Positions 21,436-31,700 of a DNA stretch of 64,000 nt are shown here, in pieces. Positions within the stretch are counted from its first letter, which is position 1. Each line of letters opens with the position of its first letter. Source of the stretch: Yoonia sp. (GTDB lineage Bacteria > Pseudomonadota > Alphaproteobacteria > Rhodobacterales > Rhodobacteraceae); assembly GCA_023955335.1 (NCBI GenBank), contig JAGSGF010000008.1, positions 1-64,000 of the forward strand. Direction: 5' to 3'. The notes below the pieces were generated by a model. The model had not been told where the DNA came from, searched no databases, and saw only the letters and a program-made list of their open reading frames with translations. The position numbers and the translations under genes are program-made.

Positions 21436-22569
21436 CTATGTCAGCTGATCGGCCATTCGGGAAGGTTGCGAAAGCGGCGCGCGCCCTAGACACACCTGCG
21501 CCGCTTCCCATGGCACGGTCACAGTTCCGGTATGGCGCTGTCTTTCTGTCTTGGACATCGCGCGTTTGCGTCGCACGTCGCCGACCGTCAGGCAGGCGCG
21601 TGCTGCGGGGCCGTTCAGGGCGGTGCCTGATGGATGGTTGGTGCCGAATAGCGCGGCCAGGTGCGCGTTTTCCTTGGCCGTCAGTCCCTGCACGACCATC
21701 GGCCCCAGCAGCAGCGATTCAGATGTGCAGCCGTTGGCCGTGACCACCTCGTGGCGGTCGCAGGCGAAGTGGATCCACGTGATTTCGGACTTGCCGTTCA
21801 TGTGCCGGATACCGGGCAGGACGGTCAGGGCTTTGGCGGGCACAAGGGCCTCGGCGTTGAAATAGCCCATCAACTGGCCGTCACCGCCGACCAGAATGCG
21901 GTGCTGTGGCGACACGATCAGGTCGCGGGCGGGGCGGCCTGCGCCAAGCGCGCCCGCCTTGATCAGAACCGGCTTGTCCGCGACCTCTGCCTGCTCCAGC
22001 GGATGGGTGCCGCTGCGCACCCAGCGGATGGGTTGTGGGCCGTGATCCACGGTCAGCACCAGATCACCGGGTGCCAGCGTTTCTACCGCGCGCGGGCCGT
22101 CCGGTGTGTTAATCAGCGTGCCGGGGGCATAGCAGGGAATGGTGCCGGAATTTTCGGTGGTCTGGGTATAATATGATGCACCGCCGTCGTCCGATTGGAG
22201 CGATTCCCCTGTGGTAGAGGTGCCAACCATCGTAGATGTCGTACCCGCAGCAGGGCCTTCAGCAGCTGTGCCGGTTCTACCGTCGAAAGAAATCAGTTGC
22301 AGAACTGTACCGGTGTCATCAACCAGCGCAATCATTCGCTTTTCGGACAGGTCGGCAAACCCCGCCGTGCTGTCATCTATGACGTAGACGTCACTGCCGC
22401 TGATGGTGGAGCTTGCTGTGCCAAGCGAATAGGTTTCCTTTAACGCGCCGTTGTCGCTGTAGACAACCAAAGAATAGCCGCTGACGTCGGTGCCCTCGGT
22501 TACAGCGACCTCGATAAAATCGGTGTCGATCGCGCCAGCGTAACTGATCTCTGAAATATAGCCTGCCAT
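21436..22569 (-). CDS. Hint-domain (Hedgehog/intein-like) protein
   Basis: About 377 residues. I prefer the second of two adjacent ATGs (22569), which stands 6 bases after AGAGG. The first 140 residues form a beta-rich domain (ISEISYAGAIDTDFIEVAVTEGTDVSGYSLVVYSDNG) like the lamin-tail-type domains often found before Hint in roseobacters. The Hint domain begins at CYAPGTLINTPDGPRAVETLAPGDLVLTVDHGPQPIRWV and continues through ARDLIVSPQHRILV and WIHFACDRHEVVTANG. The start Cys and block-B His of an autoprocessing domain are present. No cleavable signal is visible; export by a type I system is possible but unproven. A second copy lies just upstream. Confidence 0.85.
   Translation of the reverse strand: MAGYISEISYAGAIDTDFIEVAVTEGTDVSGYSLVVYSDNGALKETYSLGTASSTISGSDVYVIDDSTAGFADLSEKRMIALVDDTGTVLQLISFDGRTGTAAEGPAAGTTSTMVGTSTTGESLQSDDGGASYYTQTTENSGTIPCYAPGTLINTPDGPRAVETLAPGDLVLTVDHGPQPIRWVRSGTHPLEQAEVADKPVLIKAGALGAGRPARDLIVSPQHRILVGGDGQLMGYFNAEALVPAKALTVLPGIRHMNGKSEITWIHFACDRHEVVTANGCTSESLLLGPMVVQGLTAKENAHLAALFGTNHPSGTALNGPAARACLTVGDVRRKRAMSKTERQRHTGTVTVPWEAAQVCLGRAPLSQPSRMADQLT
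21587..21754. repeat. 168-bp near-identical repeat, copy A
   Basis: Matches 22748-22915 at 167 of 168 bases (the single change is gcgcgtttt against gcgcttttt). It codes for the C-terminal part of the Hint domain (HEVVTANGCTSESLLLGPMV...). The surrounding sequence of the two genes differs much more. Confidence 0.92.
21884..21966. repeat. 83-bp near-identical repeat, copy A
   Basis: Matches 23045-23127 at 81 of 83 bases. It codes for the segment LIKAGALGAGRPARDLIVSPQHRILVGG of the Hint domain. Together with the 168-bp repeat it shows patchy identity between the two Hint genes. Confidence 0.9.
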
Positions 22570-22680
22570 CATGCACCTCTTGCGTGTTCAGCACTAGGGT
22601 GGCGCAGACGGGTAAACAGAGGCTGAAAACGCGTTCGGCAAATGCGCGCAATTTTCGACAAATTCGGGGTTTTTGCGGTG

Positions 22681-23715
22681 TCAGGCCGCCAAGGTGACAG
22701 GCTGTGCGCCCCCGACAGCGTGCAGGGTATCGCGCGTCTGGCGCAGGGTCAGGCAGGCGCGTGCTGCGGGGCCGTTCAGGGCGGTGCCTGATGGATGGTT
22801 GGTGCCGAATAGCGCGGCCAGGTGCGCTTTTTCCTTGGCCGTCAGTCCCTGCACGACCATCGGCCCCAGCAGCAGCGATTCAGATGTGCAGCCGTTGGCC
22901 GTGACCACCTCGTGGTGCGCGCAGGCGAAGTGGATCCACGTGACGGTGCATTTGCCTGCCATGAACCGGACACCGGGCAGGCCGGTCAGCGCCTTGGCGG
23001 GGACAAAAACCTCGTGCGGGAATGCGCCGTCGAGCTGGCCCTGTCCGCCGACCAGAATGCGGTGCTGTGGCGACACGATCAGGTCGCGGGCGGGACGGCC
23101 TGCGCCAAGTGCGCCCGCCTTGATCAGCACCGGCTTGGCATCTGGCGCGACCTGTTCCAGCGGTTGTTCGTTCACGCGTGTCCAGAGAATGTCCTGCGGG
23201 CCATTGTCCAAGGTCATCACGCGGTCGCCGGGTTGCAGGGTTTCAACCTTCCTGTCGCCTGTCGGGGTCAGGATATCTGTGCCTGCGGCGTAGCAGATGA
23301 ACACCTCTGTCGGCGATGTATCCACATCGGTCAACGCCACGGCACCGTTGCCGAACTGTTCCATCAGGGCCATCGTGCCCGAGCCATCGGTGACAAAGAA
23401 AAACCGCTCGTAATTTCCGTCGATGATCACCGAAATCACGGTGATCTGGCTGCCTTCCAATTCGGTGGGCACTTTGCCATTGTCAAAGGGCAAGCCGCCG
23501 GTCTGTTCCACGATAAAATTGTAGGACGTGCCGTCGATGATCACAGTGGTGTCAGGATCGACGTCGCCGCCGTTGGCCTCGAGCACAATATCACCCGTGG
23601 GTCCGCTATCGAATGTGATAAGCGTGGTCGGCTGCTGTGACATGTTGTCGATATTCAGCGCCGCGTTATTCGCGCTGGAACCATCGCCGCGTGCATAGAA
23701 ACTGAGGGTTGTCAT
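22681..23715 (-). CDS. Hint-domain (Hedgehog/intein-like) protein, second copy
   Basis: 344 residues. The N-terminal 145 residues (TTLSFYARGDGSSANNAALNIDNMSQQPTTLITFDSGPTGDIVLEANGG) form another beta-rich domain unrelated at sight to that of its neighbour. The Hint domain starts at CYAAGTDILTPTGDRKVETLQPGDRVMTLDNGPQDILWTRV and includes ARDLIVSPQHRILV and WIHFACAHHEVVTANG. Two stretches are almost identical at DNA level to the neighbouring Hint gene, pointing to duplication or gene conversion. Same strand as the neighbour, with a 111-base gap. Substrate and self-cleavage are not known. Confidence 0.85.
   Translation of the reverse strand: MTTLSFYARGDGSSANNAALNIDNMSQQPTTLITFDSGPTGDIVLEANGGDVDPDTTVIIDGTSYNFIVEQTGGLPFDNGKVPTELEGSQITVISVIIDGNYERFFFVTDGSGTMALMEQFGNGAVALTDVDTSPTEVFICYAAGTDILTPTGDRKVETLQPGDRVMTLDNGPQDILWTRVNEQPLEQVAPDAKPVLIKAGALGAGRPARDLIVSPQHRILVGGQGQLDGAFPHEVFVPAKALTGLPGVRFMAGKCTVTWIHFACAHHEVVTANGCTSESLLLGPMVVQGLTAKEKAHLAALFGTNHPSGTALNGPAARACLTLRQTRDTLHAVGGAQPVTLAA
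22748..22915. repeat. 168-bp near-identical repeat, copy B
   Basis: Partner of 21587-21754, 167 of 168 bases identical, in the same orientation, 1161 bases away. Recombination between the copies would delete one Hint gene and leave a chimera. Confidence 0.92.
23045..23127. repeat. 83-bp near-identical repeat, copy B
   Basis: Partner of 21884-21966 with two differences in 83 bases, also 1161 bases away, so the two identity tracts keep the same register across both genes. Confidence 0.9.
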
Positions 23716-23921
23716 TGTGCCTATCCGTTAACGCGCATTGCGCTGTCTTCACACAAAATTAACCTCAATATTTGTTGAAATTCGGGCGATAAGACGCGCA
23801 ATTCAGGCGAACATGGGGCAACACCCGCCGACCCTTGAGAGCACAATCGGAGATTTTGCTTTGGACATCATGCCACCGGCCCAAAAGCGCCCAGCGACGT
23901 CATCGCCCCGACGGTTCGGAC

Positions 23922-24221
23922 TCAAAAGCCCTGCATAAGCATGTCGACGGCGATTGTGACGTTTTCAAATTCCTCATCGAGCGTACCAATTGGCGACGTA
24001 AGTATGCCAAGCGGGACCGCAGCCAGAAACTGCGTGGCCATGACGACAGATTGTCCGTCAATTTCAAAGATCGGATTGAGTTTTGTCGCCGGTTTTGGTG
24101 CGCGAGACTTTGGCAAAAGCGGCACAACGACCCGTGTGTTGAGATCGCTTAAAAGATCGGTTTGCACATCCAGCAGGAAGCCGTCACCGGATGGATTTGG
24201 AAAAACATCGTATTTGGCCAT
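23922..24221 (-). CDS. ccdB: CcdB-family toxin
   Basis: 99 residues from ATG 24221, which overlaps the last base of the ccdA stop (TGATG). MAKYDVFPNPSGDGFLLDVQTDLLSDLNTRVVVPLLP and PIFEIDGQSVVMATQFLAAVPLGIL match the CcdB fold. CcdB of plasmid F poisons DNA gyrase through its last three residues Trp-Gly-Ile; here the end is MQGF, so the tryptophan is replaced by Gln and Ile by Phe. The toxin may act differently or weakly. Together with ccdA it forms an addiction module, typical of plasmids. Confidence 0.88.
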   Translation of the reverse strand: MAKYDVFPNPSGDGFLLDVQTDLLSDLNTRVVVPLLPKSRAPKPATKLNPIFEIDGQSVVMATQFLAAVPLGILTSPIGTLDEEFENVTIAVDMLMQGF

Positions 24222-24451
24222 CAGAACTGGCGGAAGCTGTCGAGCGGCAAACCATGGTTTTCGACGTAGGCGTTGGAGCTTTTTAGCGCTGCAGCGTTTG
24301 TCGCTTTCCATTGTTCCGATTTGGCGGCCATGACCGCATGACGAACCCCCTCCTCTGCCGCGCGTGACAAATTCACCTTCAGCGCCTTGGCTTCAGTGAG
24401 CAATGCGGCATCAAGCGACAGGTTCGTCGGCTTTCGGGGCTGAGCAGTCAT
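24221..24451 (-). CDS. ccdA: CcdA-family antitoxin
   Basis: 76 residues from ATG 24451, preceded by GGAG; an upstream extension in the same frame lacks a ribosome site. RKPTNLSLDAALLTEAKALKVNLSRAAEEGVRHAV is the ribbon-helix-helix DNA-binding part of CcdA, and the C-terminal NAYVENHGLPLDSFRQF is the toxin-binding tail ending in the usual acidic-aromatic pattern. CcdA neutralises CcdB and represses the pair. Confidence 0.9.
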   Translation of the reverse strand: MTAQPRKPTNLSLDAALLTEAKALKVNLSRAAEEGVRHAVMAAKSEQWKATNAAALKSSNAYVENHGLPLDSFRQF

Positions 24452-24568
24452 GGGCAGGTCTCCTTTGGCATGAATATCACGTTGAAATATGCACGTCAAT
24501 TATACGCATATAAGATGCGCAGTTCTGCGCGGTCTTGGGGGGCATCGTGTCAAAAGTCTGGCCGACGC

Positions 24569-24582
24569 TTGATTTGCATCAT
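24569..24582. promoter_or_regulatory. Weak FNR-type box before the aldolase gene
   Basis: TTGATTTGCATCAT fits TTGAT-N4-ATCAA except for the last base. A class II position would start the transcript near 24617, just before the aldolase ATG at 24628 or 24643. It is listed only because of its spacing and the stronger boxes around it. Confidence 0.3.
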
Positions 24583-24627
24583 TCGAAATTTTCGGCGCGC
24601 AGCTAACATCGCGCAGGTATCACAGAC

Positions 24628-25668
24628 ATGTCGGGATCGACGATGACCATCACGGACGAACTTCAGGCGACCGTCGAACAGATTGCGCAATCAGGCAAAG
24701 GCATTCTTGCGGCGGATGAAAGCTTGCCAACCATCGCCAAGCGTTTTGCGCAAATCAAGGTTGAATCGACTGCGCAAAACCGTCGTGCATATCGCGCGTT
24801 GTTGTTTACGGCCCCCGCACTTGAAAACTATATCAGTGCTGTGATCGCCTTCGAGGAAACGCTTGGCCAGAAGACCGACGATGGCGTGCCGTTGACAGAT
24901 GCGCTGGTGCAACGCGGCATTGTTCTCGGGGTTAAGGTGGACAAGGGCACCGGGCCGCTCGCGCTTTCGCGCGGGGATCACATTACCTTTGGTTTGGATG
25001 GGCTGGCCGAGCGGTTGCAGCGGTTCAAAAGCCAAGGAGCGCGCTTTGCCAAGTGGCGCGAGGTCTATCAGATTAGTGATCGCTATCCGTCGTTCGTGGG
25101 CATCAGCGCCAATGCCGAAACGCTTGCGCGTTATGCCGCAGTTTGTCAGGCGCATGGCATTGTCCCCATTGTGGAGCCGGAGGTTTTGATCGATGGCGAC
25201 CATAGCCTCGCGCGTTGCGCCGACGTCACCCAAGCCGTGCAAACTGCGGTTTTCCAAGCATTACATCGTCACCATGTCGCGCTCGAGCACGTAATCCTGA
25301 AGCCCAATATGGTCATGCAAGGCAAAGATCACACCGTTAAGGCAAGTGCCGACGAAATCGCCCGCGCGACACTGCGCGTTTTTCGGCGCACTGTCCCCGC
25401 AGCAATCCCAAGCATCAATTTTCTTTCAGGCGGCATGAGCCCCGCAGAGGCGACTGCCAACCTAAATGCCATAAACGCCAGTCACCCGACGTCGCCTTGG
25501 TTGCTGTCGTTTTCCTTTGGCCGTGCGCTGCAGCAGCCTGTGTTGCAGGCTTGGCAAGGCAAAGACCGGACTGGTGGTTCAGCACAGCAGGCATTGTTAA
25601 AAAGAGCGCGATTGAATGCAGCCGCGCAAGCTGGTGCGTATGATGCAGCGATGGAGGCGTCACACTGA
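24628..25668 (+). CDS. Fructose-bisphosphate aldolase, class I
   Basis: 346 residues. GKGILAADESLPTIAKRF at the N-terminus, GVKVDKGTGPL, RFAKWREVYQI, IVEPEVLIDGDH and the Schiff-base lysine in HVILKPNMVMQG identify a class I aldolase of the animal/plant type. It cleaves fructose 1,6-bisphosphate to two triose phosphates, or the reverse. The start may be 24628 or 24643; both have modest ribosome sites. With PfkB and PEP synthase nearby it suggests sugar-phosphate turnover under the same control. It converges with the very large glucan synthase gene. Confidence 0.93.
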   Translation: MSGSTMTITDELQATVEQIAQSGKGILAADESLPTIAKRFAQIKVESTAQNRRAYRALLFTAPALENYISAVIAFEETLGQKTDDGVPLTDALVQRGIVLGVKVDKGTGPLALSRGDHITFGLDGLAERLQRFKSQGARFAKWREVYQISDRYPSFVGISANAETLARYAAVCQAHGIVPIVEPEVLIDGDHSLARCADVTQAVQTAVFQALHRHHVALEHVILKPNMVMQGKDHTVKASADEIARATLRVFRRTVPAAIPSINFLSGGMSPAEATANLNAINASHPTSPWLLSFSFGRALQQPVLQAWQGKDRTGGSAQQALLKRARLNAAAQAGAYDAAMEASH

Positions 25669-25711
25669 CAGGCGCGTCGTAAAATGTCGTAAAATCTCGA
25701 CGGCAGCGATA

Positions 25712-28700
25712 TCAGTGTGACGGGGGTTTGTCCGCGCGCGCCGTGCTATTTATCCGCGATGTGTCGGCATCGGCGGCCCCTGCCCTTCCTAACTGCACCA
25801 CAACATGCAGGCTTTGTCCGCGATCTGGAAACGGGACAGCCTGCGACCCAAAGGGCGCGCCATCCACAGTGATGCCAACAACGCCGGTGCCCACGTGTTC
25901 GGGGTCTTTGATGACAATGGTCATACGGCCCTGATTGCCGTCCAATGTAACCTCGGCACCGCCCCAGTCTTTTGGCAAACTGGGGTCCAGATGCACGCTT
26001 TTTGCGGTCAGGCGCACGCCCAGAATGCCGCGCGTGGCCAGCTGCCAGCTCCAGCCAGCAGCGCCGGTATACCATGACCAGCCGCCAACCCCTGTCCATG
26101 CATCCGTGCCCGACACATCCCCTGTCAGAACATATGGTTCGCGCCGATAGTGATCTGCCCGCTGTTTGGTGTCGCTCCGGCGGATCGGGTTGATGATATC
26201 AAAGACTTGCCATGCGCGGTCACCATCGCCGATTTCCGCCATCGCGACCCCGAGCCACGTCGCCGCATGGGTATATTGGCCGCCGTTTTCGCGGATACCG
26301 GCCGGATAGGCCTGAATATACCCAGGATCCCGATCGCTGTTCTGGAAGGGCGGCGTCAGCAGCCGTATCAGTCTTTGGTCGCTGTCGACCAACTGTTCGT
26401 ACGCTGATTCAAGCGCTTGGCGTGACCGTGCATCGGGTGGCTCGCCGCACAGGACGCTCCAGCATTGTGCGATAAGGTCGATCCGGCACTCGTCATTTGT
26501 CCCGGAGCCCCAAGGGACGCCATCGTCGTCAAAGGCCCTGACATACCACGCGCCATCCCACGCATGTTCGTCCAGAGCGGCTTGAAGTTTCTGCACGTGG
26601 ACTTGCCAGCGTTCAACGCGATTTGTCTCGCCCGTGACTTTGGCCAGCGGCGTAAAGGCGCGGATCGTGGCGATTTGAAACCACGCAAGCCAGACGCTTT
26701 CGCCTTTGCCGTCCGCGCCGATGCGATCCATGCCGTCGTTCCAATCGCCGCTGCCGATCAGCGGTAACCCATGCGCGCCGGTGCGCAGGCCCCGATCAAT
26801 TGCGCGGGCGCAATGTTCCAGCAGCGATGCGGTCTCGCCCCGATTGAACCGCTCGTATCGGTCGCCTTCGTCGGCGCGCAGTTCGGGGGCGGTAAGAAAT
26901 GGTAGATCTTCGGACAAAATAGCAGTGTCATCCGTCGCCTCGATATAGCGTGCGACGACATAGGGCAGCCAAAGATAATCGTCCGAACAGCGCGTCCTGA
27001 CGCCTTGGCTTCCGGGTGGGTGCCACCAGTGCAGCACGTCACCTTCTTCGAACTGGTGGCGGGCCGCACGCAAGATATGGCCGCGCACCCGTTTGGGATC
27101 ACTATGAAGGACGCCAAGCATGTCTTGCAGCTGATCGCGAAAACCGAACGCGCCGCCTGCTTGGTAGAACCCGGCGCGCGCCATCATCCGGCAGGAAAGA
27201 TTTTGATAGGGCAGCCATTGATTGACCATCAGGTTCAACGCCGGATCCGGTGTCTTGACCTGAAGCGCCCCCAGCTGTGTGTCCCAGAATGCGCGCAAAT
27301 CCTCGAATGCGCCGGTAATCTCTGCGGGGTTGCGCCAGCGTGCGATCAGGCGGGCTGCCGCGGCATGATCGGCACCTTCGCCCAAGACGAACACGACGTC
27401 TTGTGTGGCCCCGGGGTCCAACATGATGTGTACTTGATACGCCGCGCAGGCATCGCCACCCGGTGTAAAGCGGCCCCCCAGATCCCATCGGTGCAGGGCA
27501 TCGGGTGATGACACATCCCCGTCCTGTCCCAAAAAGTCGCGCCGGTCGCCGCTGACGCTATGCGGATCTGCCGAGGCCGACAGAAACGCGACGCGGCCGC
27601 CGAACTCCGGGGTCCAGCCGTTTTGCGCCAGTATCGCTTTTTGAGCAGGATCATAGACGGTCGTGATGTGGGGCTTGGCGACGCTTGCTGTCGCGCCGAT
27701 CAGCCATTCGGCATAGTAGGTTGCCGTCAAGCGCCGCGCAGTCGCAGAGAGGTTCCGAAGCCGCAGGCGGATCAGCTTGACCGGCGCGTCAACTGGCACA
27801 AACACCAGCATCTCTTGGTCCAAATCCTTGCTGGTCTGGTGCCAGCGCGAATAGCCCATTCCATGCCTGACCTGACATGTGGCGTCTTGGCCCATCGGCG
27901 CGGGTGTCGTCGTCCAGATCTGTGCCAGCGCCTCGTCGCGCAGGTAAAGAACCTCGCCGGGCGCGTTGCAGACCGGATCATTTGACCACGGCGTCAGCCG
28001 ATGCTCGCCACTGTTCAGCGCCCACGTGAACCCAAGGCCCGCCTCGCTGACAATCGTGCCGAAGCTGTCATTGGCCAGCACATTACACCACGGTGCGGGC
28101 GTTGTCTCGCCGGGGGCGATCTGCATCACGTATTCCCGGTTCACCTCGTCGAAACCGCCAAGGCCGTTGTCGAAAAGCAAATCCGTCGGCCGGGTCACCA
28201 CGGGCGGACTGGCAAAGGTTGCATCCGCCGAAGGTTCGAATCGCGGCGGCGGCGCATGCGCGTCCAGCGCGCTATCGACGATATCGGCCAAAAGCGCGTG
28301 GTCCCCCGTCAGGACGATATGCGCCGCCGCCTCAAGACCGCTTTTTGTGACCATGTCGATCTGATCCGAAGACAGCAGATGAATGCCGCCGCGCCGCCCC
28401 AGAAACCCTTCGGAGTGGCTGTCGCGCAGCACCGAAAGCACATATTCCCGCAACGGCTCTTCGTAGCTTGATGTGGCGCTGCGCAGGATCACAAGATCAG
28501 TTTCCAAACCGACACCGTGCCAAAGCCGTTGTGCCCGAATGAGCGTATCCAGCAGATCAGGTTCGTCCGTGCTTTCGAGCTTTAACAGCAGGATCGGCAA
28601 ATCGCCGGAAATGCCAAACCGCCACAGACCGGCCTGCCCTTGCCAGCCCGCGCCATTTTGCGGCGCGACCGCGCGCAGCGTGTGGCCGGGCTGTGCCATA

Positions 28701-31700
28701 AATGACGACAGAACCTGAAGTTCAGGAAGATGCGGTGGCTCGATTTTCAGACGGTGAACGGTGCGTCTTACTTCGAGCATGGCATCACGAAAGGCCCGAT
28801 CAAGCGCTGACTGCGGGTACTTTCGGGCGGTGGCCAGCACCTGCTCTTGTGAGGTGCCGGTGACGGTCAGAAAGGCGAATTGTTTGGTTTCCATCGGCGC
28901 AAGGCTGACCCGCGCTTGCAGCGCCATGATCGGGTCCAGCGTCCAACCGACCGTACCGCTCAGGTCGTGTTGCAGGCCAAGGGGCGAGGCCAAGCTGCCG
29001 TTCCTGCCGATAAACCGCGCGCGGTCCGTCTCGTGACCGACAAGCAAGATCGCCGGATCGTCGGCAACCAGTTTGTGCAAAAGAACCGGTGGCGCGGTCT
29101 CTGGGCGACGCGGGCGGCGCGCGAAAATTAACGCGTCATCTTGCGCCAGATAATCGCTCCCGACGAAAAGCTTGCTGAAGGCCGGATGCCGTTCGTCATC
29201 TTGAGGTGGGGCAAGCACGACCTCGGCGTAGCTGGTCAGATCGACTGTCCGCTGGGCGTTGCTTTCGTTAATGACCGTGACACGGCGTATCTCGACATCG
29301 TCGAACGGGGCGACCGTCACGTCCATGCGGATCGCAATGTCGTTGTGCCGTTGCAGCATCTCGACCATATGCTGGTGAAAGACTGTTTTGGGTTCGCGAC
29401 ACCGTGCCCCCGCAGGCATGCGGCCAACGGACCACAGCTGTTTGCTATCGCGATCTTGCACATAGAGCCATGTCCCGTAGCTGTCGCTTGTCGGATCGGG
29501 CCGCCAGCGGGTCAGCGCGGTCTTGCGCCAACTGAGCCCACCGGACCCTGCGCTGGATATCCCGACAGACATCTGGCCGTTTCCCAGAAAATGCATCTGT
29601 GGCACGGCGGCATCGGGCGATGGAATCCAGGGTGCCAAGGCAGGCGGACCAGCGGCCGCCGGTTCTGTTTCCCATGTCTCGTCGGCACGGCCCACTTCAA
29701 GCGGCGCATCCCATGGCACGCGTTCTTGCAACAACAGATCGACTGCACGGATCGGCTTTTCGCGCAGGGTCCAATGCACGAGGCAGTCGTCCGTTAACAC
29801 ATTGGTAATCGCGGCCATCGTCATGCCCTGATGATGCGCCATGAACGCACTGACGGCCACGAACGGCTGGCTTTCGGACACCCGACTGGGCGTAAAATCA
29901 AGCGCCTCGATAAACCCAAAGCAGGTCAATGCACCAAGGTTTTCGAGATCCCGCAAGTTTTGAGTGGCGCAGCAGGGCCACGCGCCAAGCGCCAGTGCCG
30001 TCGCATAGGGTGCCACCACCAGATCCTCTGTCAAACCGCGACGGATCCCGAGCGCGGGCACACCAAAGGCGCGATATTGATAGGTGCCCGCACTGTCGGT
30101 CACGCCGAAGGCCGATTCTGAAATACCCCACGGGATGCCCCGCTCGGCTGCATAGCTGCGCTGGACCTCGACGGCGGTCAGTTCGCTTTCGCCAAGGAGC
30201 GTGTCGCGATGGCTGGGCAGGAAAATCGGCGGCATGAGGTACTCGAACATCGACCCGTTCCATGACAGGATCGACGGCTTTCCTTTGAATTGCGTGATCG
30301 GGCGACTGAACGAAAACCATTGCTCGATCGGCGCGTCACCCTTGGCGATGGCAAACAGACTGGCCAGACGGGCTTCGGTCGCCAGAAGGTCGTAATGGCT
30401 GCTGTCCATCTTTCCGGCGCTCAGATTATAGCCAATCTGAAAGAGCCGGACCTTGGGGTTATACAAGAAGCTGAAGTCCATGCCATAAGCGAGCCTGTCG
30501 GCGTGATCGGCCACGGCTTTCAAGTCGGTTCGCAACTGTGCATCGGCATCCAAGCCACGCACGATGGCGTCGCGAAGATCGGTCAGCCATGTGGCATCTG
30601 CGCCGCCATCTGCCAATTTGCGGTCGATCTCTGCCAACAGATCGGGCCGGTGCGCTTGCTGGGTATCCGATGCCGCGACAGGCGAGAGCAGCTGCGCAAC
30701 CCGCGCGGCGAAACCGGCTTGGTTTGCTGGCGCTGCATTGAGCAGATCGAGCCATGGCAGGTGCTGCGCCAGATCCCTTTCCAGCGCGTGAAGGTGGTGG
30801 CGGACCCGCTCCATCCAGACGGTCACATCGTGCAGCTTTTCCGGTGTGACATCGGCGGATGCCGCGATCGCGTTCTGGATGACCTCTTCCAGCCGCCGCC
30901 AATGCGTCGATGACACTGCGCGCAACGCGGTGGGCCAGTCAGCCGGATGTATCCGCGATGTGTCGATCTGGCGCGCAAACGCATCGTGTCCGTCGGCAAA
31001 GGCTTGGGCATCATAGCCGGGCAGCTGCCGGACGGCCTGTTCCAATAGCGCCAGCGTTACGGTCAAACCGTCAAAGTTGCGATGATCGCACGCAGGAAGG
31101 CGGGCGAGGTCAAGACAGCCTTGTTTGAGCGTGATCAGCGACATCGCCAAATTGCCGCTATCAACGGTCGAAACATATTGCGGTTCGAGAGGTTCCAGGC
31201 TTCGCGTGTCGTACCAGTTCAGGATATGGCCGCGATGGGATTTCAGCCGGTCAAGGGTCGCCAGTGTATTTTGTGCGCGCATCACAAGATCGCTTGTTGC
31301 GATAAACCCGAGTGCGCGCGCCGAAAGGGCTGAGACCAGGAAAAGACCGATATTGGTGGGCGATGTCCGGTGCGCGATCTTGTGCTCGGGCACGTCCTGG
31401 TAGTTGTCGGGCGGCAGCCAGTTGTCTTCGGGACCAACGAATGTCTCGAAAAAATACCACGTGCGGCGCGCAATTTGGGCCAGATAAGAACGGTCGGCGT
31501 CAGAGGCCGTTTCGCCGCGAAACCGGCGTGGTCTTGCTGTCCAGATCGCAATCTCAGGCGCGATCAGCCAAAGCAGCAGAATCGGCATTGCAGGCAAGAG
31601 CGAGGCAAAGTCATAGAGAGCGAGGTCGCCTGCGATAACGACAGCAAGCGCCGTGGAAGGCCACATGCGACGCCATGTCGTCCAGCGGATGCTTTTGTGG

